From positions 146,516-210,515 of the forward strand of contig CALVUD010000002.1 in NCBI GenBank assembly GCA_944363505.1: 64,000 bases of DNA, given 5' to 3'. Source of the DNA: an uncultured Clostridia bacterium (GTDB taxonomy: Bacteria > Bacillota > Clostridia > Christensenellales > DTU072). Positions within the stretch are counted from its first letter, which is position 1; the number at the start of each line of letters is the position of its first letter. The position numbers and the translations under genes were made by a program. This document shows, one piece after another, positions 44,133-52,097 of the stretch. The notes under the pieces are model-generated. The model was not told the origin of the DNA and did not search any database. It saw only the letters and a list, made by a program, of their open reading frames with translations.

Positions 44133-45137
44133 CTATCTGTCCTCCAAAATTCCTCTGACTTCTTCGTCGAGGAAACCGTATAACGTATTATGCTCCGCTA
44201 TGCGTTCCCTGACCTCTCCCGACGAGATCTCCGGGTCGCGCGCGGGAACGAACAGCGTCTTTACGCCGCCGTTTTCGAAATTGAATTTTGCCATTCCGCT
44301 CTCGTATTCAAAGTCCTCCGGAGAGCGCACGCCTCTTACGATATATTCTATATTATTTTCCCTCATATAGTCAATAGTAAGACCTCCGAAAAAATCCACA
44401 CGTACTTTATATGGAAGGCTTCTCAGGCTCATTTTTATATATTTTAAACGCTTTTCGACGGAAATTGAGGGTTTTTTATCGGGGTTGACCAGCATGACGA
44501 CGTATACGACGTCGAACAGTTCCGCCGCCTTTTCCACAAGATACTTGTGTCCCAGAGTGAACGGGTCGAAAGAACCGGTTACCGCCGCCGCGGTAGCTTT
44601 CCCGATCAGTTCTATTTCGGAAGATCCGTACGGGCGCGAATCGATTATCCTGTACCCCGAGGGAACGGGCGTGGGCGAGTCGTCGCGGGCGCGCTCCACG
44701 GCAATGACGCCGCCAAGGGACAGTATGCCGGCTTCGGCAACCGCCTTTACCGCAGCCTCGGCTATCCCTTTTTTGTATGGAGGATCAATGAAAACGACGT
44801 CGAACGATTTACCCCTGCTTTTCAATCCCGCCACGACCCTGTCGAAGTCGCCGCGTTCGACGGAATAACGAGCGTCGATCTTTTTCAGATTGGCTTCGGT
44901 CACCGCAAGAGAATCCCTGCTGTTGTCGCAGAACACGGCGTACTCCGCGCCGCGGGAAAGCGCCTCTATCCCCAAAGCTCCAGAACCCGAAAACAAATCC
45001 AAAACGCGCGCCCCGTCGATTCTATCGGATAAAAGATTAAAAAGGCTCTCCTTCACCCTGTCTGTAGTCGGGCGCACGTCGCGGTTTTTGGGAGACAATA
45101 AAGTTCTGCCTTTGAATTTTCCCGCAATGATCCTCAT
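44133..45137 (-). CDS. Fusion of 16S rRNA m2G966 methyltransferase (RsmD) and phosphopantetheine adenylyltransferase (CoaD)
   Basis: One 334-residue frame joins two enzymes usually encoded by neighbouring genes. Residues 1 to about 178 are RsmD: MRIIAGKFKGRTLLSP, the SAM loop DLFSGSGALGIEALSRGA, and catalytic DPPY (118-121). From about 181 it is CoaD: AAAVTGSFDPFTLGHKYL with the nucleotidyltransferase TLGH (194-197), EYIVRGVRSPEDFEYE, and the closing ISSGEVRE. Both halves are near full length and no linker is evident. RsmD modifies the 30S subunit; CoaD makes dephospho-CoA. Its ATG overlaps the fthC stop (ATGA). Confidence 0.92.
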   Translation of the reverse strand: MRIIAGKFKGRTLLSPKNRDVRPTTDRVKESLFNLLSDRIDGARVLDLFSGSGALGIEALSRGAEYAVFCDNSRDSLAVTEANLKKIDARYSVERGDFDRVVAGLKSRGKSFDVVFIDPPYKKGIAEAAVKAVAEAGILSLGGVIAVERARDDSPTPVPSGYRIIDSRPYGSSEIELIGKATAAAVTGSFDPFTLGHKYLVEKAAELFDVVYVVMLVNPDKKPSISVEKRLKYIKMSLRSLPYKVRVDFFGGLTIDYMRENNIEYIVRGVRSPEDFEYESGMAKFNFENGGVKTLFVPARDPEISSGEVRERIAEHNTLYGFLDEEVRGILEDR

Positions 45138-45670
45138 CTTATGACGCCCTCCTCGGTAACGATCTCGTCCATCGCCACGTCGTGAACGGAAACGGGTATA
45201 CGCTCTACAAACTGCTTAGCGAACGCCAAAGCGATCTTTCGGGTCGACTTGCCCGCAAGATACTTGTCGTAGTAACCCTTGCCGTGTCCGAGTCTGTTTT
45301 TATCGGCGTCGAAAGCCACGAGCGGCACGAAAGTAAGCTCGGGAACGGCGTCCGCTATTTTTACGTTCAACGGCTCCTTTATTCCGAAAGGACCCTGTAC
45401 GGTGTCTGAGTCGGAGGTATATTCAGCGGCGAACATTTCGTCCCCTCTGACTACGGGCACGAAAACCTTTTTGCCCGCTTTAAGTGCCGCGGCGATTATA
45501 CCGCGCGTGTCCGGCTCGGAGGGAGTCGATAAAAAAATAAATATACTTCGGGCATCCGAAAATGCCGTTTCGGTTGTCGCGTATTCGGTTATACGCTCCG
45601 AAGCGGTTTTCCCGTCAAAAGAGAGTCCGAGGCGGGAACGTATCAGATTCCGTATCTCGTATTTTTCCAT
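45134..45670 (-). CDS. 5-formyltetrahydrofolate cyclo-ligase
   Basis: The 178-residue protein has the family signature RLGHGKGYYDKYLA and VPLVAFDADKN, with PFGIKEP in the middle. It converts 5-formyl-THF to 5,10-methenyl-THF with ATP. Its start lies 56 bp inside the 3' end of alr, with a distant AAAGGA box, so it is probably coupled to alr translation. Confidence 0.94.
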   Translation of the reverse strand: MEKYEIRNLIRSRLGLSFDGKTASERITEYATTETAFSDARSIFIFLSTPSEPDTRGIIAAALKAGKKVFVPVVRGDEMFAAEYTSDSDTVQGPFGIKEPLNVKIADAVPELTFVPLVAFDADKNRLGHGKGYYDKYLAGKSTRKIALAFAKQFVERIPVSVHDVAMDEIVTEEGVIR

Positions 45671-46670
45671 CGGTTATGTATTTCCTTTCAGTCCGTCCTT
45701 TGAACGAAGTGTAAATTTCGTATACGTTGGCGTCGGAAACGCCGAGGAAAGAATCCAGGGTATCCTCCCCGAAAACCTCCACCTTGTCGCCGGGCTTTAA
45801 CGAAACGGGCGCGTTCGCGGCTATGAACGCGTCCATACAGACGGCGGCGATCTCCATTCTTTCGCCGCCCGCGGCGACCACTTCGGCGCCTCGGTAATCG
45901 CGACGTATTCCGTCGGCGTATCCGCCCTCGACTACGGCGGTCGCGGTATCTCGCATGGCGACGTATATTCCGTTGTATCCCGCCCTTTCGCCTCGGCGGA
46001 GTGTGTTCACGGCAGCGACCTCCGATACCACGCGCATGGCGCCCGCGTACAACGATCTGCCTATCCTGACGCCGTCGAGAAGGTAACCCTGCTCCAATCC
46101 GTCCGAAGCCGCCGCTTCGCATTTACATTCCGCTCCGTAAGCGTGTTCGAACACTTCCTTTAAAAATTTGAAGCGCGCGACCTGCCCTGCGGAGGTTTCC
46201 TTCGACGCGAAATGCGTTACGAGCGCGCGCACCCTGACTCCGTAGTCGGACAACATACGCGCCGCCATTTCCGCCTCAGAAGGCGTTTTAAAGCCCATTC
46301 TGTGCATTCCCGTATCCAGCTTGACTTCCGCCTCGGCACCGCGACAAAATCGCATTCCGGCAACCGTTTCGAAGGAATGAACGACGGGAGTCAGCCCGGC
46401 GGACACGATATCCGCGATATCGGTCGGGGCGGGCGAGAACACGTCTATCGGCAGTTTTATGCCCGCTTTTCGTAGAGCCGAACCTTCTTTCGGAGTAGCT
46501 ACTCCGTAGCGGTCGGCTTGCGTGGAACAGGCTTTCGCCACTGCCGTCGCGCCGTGATTGTAGGCGTCCGCCTTCAGCATCAGCGTCAGGCTTTTGCCCG
46601 CTGTCGCGGAGCGTAATTTATTTAGGTTTTCACGGATCCTGTCCAGATCCGTTACGACGGTTAAACCTAT
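45615..46670 (-). CDS. alr: Alanine racemase, probable ATA start codon
   Basis: This PLP-dependent racemase supplies D-alanine for the cell wall. It has the PLP lysine motif KADAYNHGATAVAKA, KLDTGMHRMGF and the C-terminal catalytic Tyr region GYNGIYVAMRD. The first ATG (46580) would begin just two residues before the PLP lysine. Family-like sequence (TVVTDLDRIRENLNKLRS) continues 30 codons upstream, where no ATG, GTG or TTG exists before the in-frame stop. An ATA at 46670-46668 follows GAGAGGTCCT, so it may be the start. Total 351 residues, normal for Alr. The last 19 residues overlap the next gene and appear extra. Confidence 0.82.
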   Translation of the reverse strand: MGLTVVTDLDRIRENLNKLRSATAGKSLTLMLKADAYNHGATAVAKACSTQADRYGVATPKEGSALRKAGIKLPIDVFSPAPTDIADIVSAGLTPVVHSFETVAGMRFCRGAEAEVKLDTGMHRMGFKTPSEAEMAARMLSDYGVRVRALVTHFASKETSAGQVARFKFLKEVFEHAYGAECKCEAAASDGLEQGYLLDGVRIGRSLYAGAMRVVSEVAAVNTLRRGERAGYNGIYVAMRDTATAVVEGGYADGIRRDYRGAEVVAAGGERMEIAAVCMDAFIAANAPVSLKPGDKVEVFGEDTLDSFLGVSDANVYEIYTSFKGRTERKYITDGKIRDTESDTFPPRTLF

Positions 46671-46684
46671 AGGACCTCTCTTCT

Positions 46685-47107
46685 CTATAGGATATTGTCG
46701 TCGATAAGATTTATGCCGCTTTCCTTAAGGATACGCATGGTGGCGTCGTTGTCGTCCACTTTCAGCAAAATGACCGACTTCGCCGCGCCAGCGCGTGCAA
46801 AAGAATACAGATACGCGATGTTGATCTTGTGATCGTCGAGGATCTGCAGCACTTTGTACATCTCGCCCGGTCTGTCGTCGACCTTGAAACCCACAAGGTC
46901 GGTGGAAGCCACGTTGAATCCGTTGGCTTTAAGCACCTCGATCGCTTTCGCGTTGTCGTCGGTTATCGCTCTGAGTATGCCGTACTCCATCGTATCGGCG
47001 ATACTCATTGCCTGAATGTTGACGTCGGCGTCCTTCAGGACCTTGGAAAATTCGCATATCCTGCCCTTTCTGTTTTCCAGAAATACCGCGATTTGGTTTA
47101 CCAGCAT
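46685..47107 (-). CDS. Tandem ACT-domain protein
   Basis: The 140-residue protein consists of two ACT domains: NQIAVFLENRKGRICEFSKVLKDADVNI and DDRPGEMYKVLQILDDHKINIAYLYSF, here cut to motifs AVFLENRKGRI and VDDRPGEMYKVL. Such proteins commonly follow phenylacetate-CoA ligase and indolepyruvate oxidoreductase genes in anaerobes, and may sense aromatic amino acids for that pathway; this role is inferred from context. It lies ten bases after paaK. Confidence 0.88.
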   Translation of the reverse strand: MLVNQIAVFLENRKGRICEFSKVLKDADVNIQAMSIADTMEYGILRAITDDNAKAIEVLKANGFNVASTDLVGFKVDDRPGEMYKVLQILDDHKINIAYLYSFARAGAAKSVILLKVDDNDATMRILKESGINLIDDNIL

Positions 47108-47117
47108 GTTGACCTCC

Positions 47118-48419
47118 TTAAATCTTTCTGTTATCGGTGACGAATACGGCTTTGCCCTCGCTTCTGGGCACGGTGCCGCTCTGAACCAGTTTGACTTTGG
47201 CGCTGACGCCGATCGCCGAAGCTATGTCGGCGGTAAGCTTCTTCTGCATCAGTTCGATCTCCTGTATCTCGTCGAACGCGACGTTCCTCTGGAGTTCCAC
47301 TTCTATGCTCATCACGTCCAGATTGTTGATCCTGTCGATGGTGATATGATAATGCGGGCTGATACGCTTATCCTTTATAAGCACGCTTTCGATCTGGGAC
47401 GGGAATACGTTTACGCCGCGGATTATCAGCATGTCGTCCGTTCTGCCCGTTATCTTCGCGAGCCTTACCGAAGTTCTTCCGCACTTGCACGGTTCGGAAA
47501 TTATCGCACATATGTCCCTGGTGCGGTAGCGGATAAGCGGCATGCCCGTTTTGTTCAGAGTGGTGAACACCAGTTCTCCCCTGACGCCGTCGGGCACGGG
47601 CTTTAACGTATCGGGGTCGATGATCTCGGGATAGAACAGGTCGTCCTGAACGTGGGGACCAGCCTGATAAGCGCATTCGCAAGCCACTCCGGGACCCGAA
47701 ATTTCGCTGAGTCCGTAGATGTCGTAAGCTTTCAGTCCGAGTCCTTCTTCTATCTTTACGCGCATTTCCTCCGACCACGGCTCGGCGCCGAAAAATCCCT
47801 GTTTAAGGCTCAATTCGCTGACGGGAATGCCGGCTTTTTTGAACTCGTCGGCAAGGTACACCGCATAGCTGGGGGTGCAGCAGATCGTGTCCGCGCAAAA
47901 ATCCTTGATAAGCGTAAGCTGTCTTGCGGTGTTGCCGGCGGACGCGGGAACCACGGTAGCGCCTATCAAAGTCGCGCCGTCGTGCGCGCCGAGACCGCCA
48001 GTAAACAGTCCGTAACCGTATGCGACGTGGACTATAGATTTTTTGGTTACGCCCGCGCTGACCATGCCGCGCGCAACCGCCTCGGTCCAGTCGTCGAGGT
48101 CGTGTTTGGTGCTGCCCGCAACCGTCAGTTTACCCGTCGTACCCGAAGAAGCGTGCACTCTCACGATATCCTCCATCGGCGCCGAGAACATTCCGAAAGG
48201 ATAGTTGTTGCGCATATCCTGTTTGGTGGTAAACGGCAGCTTTACGATGTCGTCTATCGAATTTATGTCGTCGGGAGTAACGCCCGCCGCGTCCATTTTC
48301 GCCCTGTAAGGCTTGCAGTTGTTGTACGCAAGAGTAACGACCCTTTTTAACCGCTCGCCCTGAAGCGCGTGCTTTTCGTCGCGGCTCATACGCTCTATGC
48401 GTTCGTTGTAGTATTGCAT
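47118..48419 (-). CDS. Phenylacetate-CoA ligase family protein (copy 1)
   Basis: The 433-residue AMP-forming acyl-CoA ligase has the phosphate loop VHASSGTTGKLTV, the adenine motif IYGLSEISGPGVACE, RYRTRDICAI and GRTDDMLIIRGVNVFPSQIE. It activates aryl acetates as CoA thioesters or acts on arylacetyl-CoA made by the adjacent indolepyruvate oxidoreductase. A second, diverged copy lies at 50774-52072, on the other side of iorAB. Confidence 0.92.
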   Translation of the reverse strand: MQYYNERIERMSRDEKHALQGERLKRVVTLAYNNCKPYRAKMDAAGVTPDDINSIDDIVKLPFTTKQDMRNNYPFGMFSAPMEDIVRVHASSGTTGKLTVAGSTKHDLDDWTEAVARGMVSAGVTKKSIVHVAYGYGLFTGGLGAHDGATLIGATVVPASAGNTARQLTLIKDFCADTICCTPSYAVYLADEFKKAGIPVSELSLKQGFFGAEPWSEEMRVKIEEGLGLKAYDIYGLSEISGPGVACECAYQAGPHVQDDLFYPEIIDPDTLKPVPDGVRGELVFTTLNKTGMPLIRYRTRDICAIISEPCKCGRTSVRLAKITGRTDDMLIIRGVNVFPSQIESVLIKDKRISPHYHITIDRINNLDVMSIEVELQRNVAFDEIQEIELMQKKLTADIASAIGVSAKVKLVQSGTVPRSEGKAVFVTDNRKI

Positions 48420-48444
48420 ATGTATTTCCTCCGTTTCTTTTGGG

Positions 48445-49026
48445 TTAATTCAGATATTCGTAGCCCGCTTTCAGCGCGGCGAGGTTGACGTCGAGAAATT
48501 TGGGTTTGACCGCGGTGCGCACGGCTTCTTCCGCCACGGCGTAATCCATACCCGTAAGTTTCGCCAGCACCCCGATAAGCACGGTATTGACCGCCTTGGC
48601 GGTACCCGCTTTTTCGGCAAGCTCCAAAGCGGGAACGGACACGAATTTGTGTTTTGCCGCGGTCAGTTGTCCGTAAATATCCGCGGGATATTCCTTTACG
48701 CCGGTAATTACGGGCATCGGCATGATCTCCTGATCGTTAACAAGCAAAGTTCCCCCGGGTTTAAGGTAATATGCGAAACGGAGCGCTTCCAGCTTTTCGA
48801 AAGCGAGCACATAATCGGCTTCGCCCGGAGTAACCACGGGGGCGGCTATATCCGAACCGATCCTGACGTGGGTGACCACGGAACCGCCGCGCTGCGACAT
48901 ACCGTGGACCTCGCTGAGTTTACAGTCTTTTCCGAGGATCGAGGCGGCGGCGCCCAGCACTCTGCTGGCAAGCAGCGTTCCCTGTCCGCCCACTCCGACT
49001 ATCAATACGTTAATTGCGTCGGTCAT
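48445..49026 (-). CDS. iorB: Indolepyruvate ferredoxin oxidoreductase, beta subunit
   Basis: The 193-residue gamma-type domain protein starts NVLIVGVGGQGTLLASRVLGAAA and contains KLSEVHGMSQRGGSVVTHVRIG. With IorA it oxidises arylpyruvates to arylacetyl-CoA with ferredoxin. Its ATG follows the iorA stop with no gap. Confidence 0.93.
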   Translation of the reverse strand: MTDAINVLIVGVGGQGTLLASRVLGAAASILGKDCKLSEVHGMSQRGGSVVTHVRIGSDIAAPVVTPGEADYVLAFEKLEALRFAYYLKPGGTLLVNDQEIMPMPVITGVKEYPADIYGQLTAAKHKFVSVPALELAEKAGTAKAVNTVLIGVLAKLTGMDYAVAEEAVRTAVKPKFLDVNLAALKAGYEYLN

Positions 49027-50739
49027 TTATCTGCCCTCCTTTATCGCGTCGAAGCGGCACAGTTGTTTGCACACGCCGCAGCCCACGCAGAGTTCTTTGT
49101 TTATTCTCACCTTGCCGCCGATAAATTCTATCGCGGGGCAACCGATCCTGAGACAGGAACGGCACTTGATGCATTTTTCGGAATCGATGCTGAAGGCGGG
49201 AGGATAGGATTTGGTTAACAGCGCGCAAGGACGGCGCGCGATAATGACGCTGACGCTCTCCTTTGCGATTTCTTCCTTTACGACCTTTTCCACCTCGCCG
49301 AGGTCGTAAGCGTCCACTACCCTGACCGACTTCACGCCTATCGCCTGACACAGTTTGACGAGATCGAGTTTGGCGGTGGCTTCGCCCGTAATGCGCTTGC
49401 CGGTTGCGGGGTTGTCCTGATGCCCGGTCATTCCGGTTATGGAGTTATCGAGTATTATCGTGGTGGACGTGCCCTTGTTGTAGACCTGGTTGACGACGTT
49501 GGTGATGCCGCTGTGGATAAATGTCGAATCGCCGATGACCGCCACGGTCTTGCGCTTCAGGGGCGAATCCGCCTTGTCGAAGCCGTGAGCCATACCGATG
49601 CTCGCGCCCATGCATACGCAAAGATCCAACGCCGACAGCGGAGGATTGGCGCCCAGAGTATAACAACCTATGTCGCCGCAGACGTTGAGTTTCAATTTGT
49701 TCAGAACGTAAAACACGCCCCTGTGCGGGCAGCCGGCGCACATCACGGGCGGACGCGCGGGGACGTCGGTTTCGGGCACGGGCGCCTTTATGCCGTAAAG
49801 TTTCTCGCGCACGAACGCCGTAGAAAATTCGCCCTGAAGTCCGAAGATATCCTTGCCGCGGCACTTGATGCCGTTAGCTTTAAGCTGGTTTTCGATAAAC
49901 GGTTCGAGTTCTTCGCATACGATCAGCTCGTCCACGCTTTCCGAAAACTTTCTGATCGCCTCAACGGGCAGCGGATACACCATACCCACTTTGAATATCG
50001 AAGCGTCGGTCGCCTCTTTGACATACTGATAGACGGCGCCCAAAGTAACGATGCCCGTCTTTTTCGAGCGCGTTTCGACGCGGTAAAATTCGTTAAGTTC
50101 CGCATCTTTCAGGCGCTTTTCCCTTTCCTCGACCCAGACGTGTCTGCCCCTTGCGGCGGCGGGCATCATTACCCACTTCGAGACGTCCTTTACAAAGGGT
50201 TTGGGATCCAGTTCTACTCTGTCCTCGAGTTCGACATAGCTTTGAGCGTGCGCGGAACGCGTGGTCAGACGGAGCATTACGGGCGTGTCGTATTCTTCGG
50301 AAAGGTCGAACGCGCGCTTCAGATACAGTTTTGCCTCGGCGCTGTCTGCCGGTTCAAGCATGGGAACGTGCGCGCTTCTGGCATAGAATCTCGAATCCTG
50401 TTCGTTTTGGGAGGAATGCATCGCGGGATCGTCGGCGACAACCAGCACCATTCCGCCGTTGACGCCCGTATACGCCGCGGTGAACAACGGGTCCGCCGCC
50501 ACGTTCACGCCGACGTGTTTCATACAGCACATCGACCTGACTCCCGCCGCCGAAGCGCCCACGGCGACTTCGGTGGCAACCTTCTCGTTGGGAGCCCATT
50601 CGACGTACATTTCCTTGTATCCCGCCGCGAACTCCGTGATCTCGGTGGACGGGGTGCCGGGATAAGAGGATATGACCTTTACACCCGCTTCGTAAGCGCC
50701 TCTCGCCACCGCTTCGTTGGTCAGCATCAGTTTCTTCAT
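49027..50739 (-). CDS. iorA: Indolepyruvate ferredoxin oxidoreductase, alpha subunit
   Basis: The 570-residue protein combines an N-terminal pyrimidine domain (NEAVARGAYEAGVKVISSYPG), a ThDP domain (MCAGCPHRGVFYVLNK, GDIGCYTLGANPPLSALD, GDSTFIHSG, LDNSITGMTGHQ) and a C-terminal ferredoxin (CIKCRSCLRIGCP and CVGCGVCKQLC). This is the standard IorA layout. The substrates are products of aromatic amino acid transamination. The two flanking paaK genes point to an arylacetate-forming pathway. Confidence 0.95.
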   Translation of the reverse strand: MKKLMLTNEAVARGAYEAGVKVISSYPGTPSTEITEFAAGYKEMYVEWAPNEKVATEVAVGASAAGVRSMCCMKHVGVNVAADPLFTAAYTGVNGGMVLVVADDPAMHSSQNEQDSRFYARSAHVPMLEPADSAEAKLYLKRAFDLSEEYDTPVMLRLTTRSAHAQSYVELEDRVELDPKPFVKDVSKWVMMPAAARGRHVWVEEREKRLKDAELNEFYRVETRSKKTGIVTLGAVYQYVKEATDASIFKVGMVYPLPVEAIRKFSESVDELIVCEELEPFIENQLKANGIKCRGKDIFGLQGEFSTAFVREKLYGIKAPVPETDVPARPPVMCAGCPHRGVFYVLNKLKLNVCGDIGCYTLGANPPLSALDLCVCMGASIGMAHGFDKADSPLKRKTVAVIGDSTFIHSGITNVVNQVYNKGTSTTIILDNSITGMTGHQDNPATGKRITGEATAKLDLVKLCQAIGVKSVRVVDAYDLGEVEKVVKEEIAKESVSVIIARRPCALLTKSYPPAFSIDSEKCIKCRSCLRIGCPAIEFIGGKVRINKELCVGCGVCKQLCRFDAIKEGR

Positions 50740-50773
50740 ACAGTCTTTCCTTTTATATGTCGTATTTTGTTTA

Positions 50774-52072
50774 TTACAGATTTCTGAGATCGGTTACGCG
50801 TTTGGACTTGCCCTCGTAACGCTTCAGCGACAACGGCTCGACGAGTTTTACCACGGAATCTATCTGTAAAACCGTTCTGAGGTTGTGCTTGATCTTCGCG
50901 CGGAGCGCCTCCAGTTTGTTGAAGTCGGTCAGATACGAGCCGTCCGCAACCTCGACCCTGACCTCGAGCTTATCCATATAACCTTCGCGAGTTACGATTA
51001 TTTCGTACTGACCGCCCACCTCGGGCATGTTCATCAGCACGCCTTCTATCTGGGAGGGGAACACGTTCACGCCGCGGATTATCAGCATGTCGTCCGTCCT
51101 GCCGCGAAGTTTCGCCATACGCGCCGTCGTTCTGCCGCATTTGCAGGGGGTATGATCCAGAGCCGTTATGTCCTTTGTCCTGTAGCGGATAACCGGCATG
51201 CCCTCTTTCGTCAGCGAAGTAAGTACCAGTTCGCCGTAAACTCCGTCCTCGACGGGTTCGAAGGTTTCGGGATCGAGAACCTCGGGATAGAAATGGTCCT
51301 CGTTGATGTGCATGCCGCATTTTTCGGTACACTCGCCGCTGACTCCGGGTCCTATCAGCTCGGACAGACCGTAGTTGTCGTTTGTAAAAATACCCAGTTT
51401 TTTAGCTATCTCGCGGTGCATTTCCTCGGTGGAAGCCTCGGAACCGAACAGCCCGATCCTTAGCTTTAGATCCTTTGGAGAATACCCCATCTTTTCCATT
51501 ATTTCGCCGATATACAGCGCATACGACGGCGTGCAGACCAGAACCGTTGCCTCGAGGTCTTTTAAAAGCATTACCTGTCTTTCGGTGTTGCCGCTGGAGG
51601 CTGGAATTATAGCGGCGCCCAGTTTTTCGCAACCCTGGTGCATTCCGAGAGCGCCCGTGAAAAGCCCGTATCCGAACGAAACCTGAACGATGTCGTCGCC
51701 GTTGACTCCCGCCGCAGCAGCTAAACGCGCGCAGCAGTCCGACCATATCTCCATATCGTGCCGGGTATAGCACACGACCGTTGGTTTACCCGAAGTCCCG
51801 GAGGAAGCGTGAATACGTTTCAGCTCCTTTTTGTCCACCGCCAACAGTCCGTAAGGATAGTTGTCGCGCAGATCGCTTTTCACGGTGAACGGCAGCTTTC
51901 TGATGTCGTCCAGAGTCTTTATGTCCTCGGGTTTAACGCCCGCTTCGTCGTACTTTTTCCTGTAAAAAGGCACGCGCTCGTATGCGTAGGCGACGATTTT
52001 TTGCAGCCGCTCCAGCTGTAGCGCGCGCATCTCGCCTGTGGACATACATTCGTGTTTGGGATCGAATATCAT
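50774..52072 (-). CDS. Phenylacetate-CoA ligase family protein (copy 2)
   Basis: The 432-residue protein has IHASSGTSGKPTVVCYT, NYGLSELIGPGVSGE, RYRTKDITAL and GRTDDMLIIRGVNVFPSQIE. It is clearly diverged from copy 1, so the two probably differ in substrate (for example phenyl- versus indole- or hydroxyphenylacetate), which the sequence cannot decide. It follows the hydratase gene after 25 bases and precedes iorA. Confidence 0.92.
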   Translation of the reverse strand: MIFDPKHECMSTGEMRALQLERLQKIVAYAYERVPFYRKKYDEAGVKPEDIKTLDDIRKLPFTVKSDLRDNYPYGLLAVDKKELKRIHASSGTSGKPTVVCYTRHDMEIWSDCCARLAAAAGVNGDDIVQVSFGYGLFTGALGMHQGCEKLGAAIIPASSGNTERQVMLLKDLEATVLVCTPSYALYIGEIMEKMGYSPKDLKLRIGLFGSEASTEEMHREIAKKLGIFTNDNYGLSELIGPGVSGECTEKCGMHINEDHFYPEVLDPETFEPVEDGVYGELVLTSLTKEGMPVIRYRTKDITALDHTPCKCGRTTARMAKLRGRTDDMLIIRGVNVFPSQIEGVLMNMPEVGGQYEIIVTREGYMDKLEVRVEVADGSYLTDFNKLEALRAKIKHNLRTVLQIDSVVKLVEPLSLKRYEGKSKRVTDLRNL

Positions 52073-52097
52073 TGTTTTATCCTCCGCTTGTTTCGGC

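Noticed and set aside
47118..52072. The two paaK genes as a recent tandem duplication
   Set aside because: The proteins differ throughout apart from motif regions, so the duplication, if any, is old.
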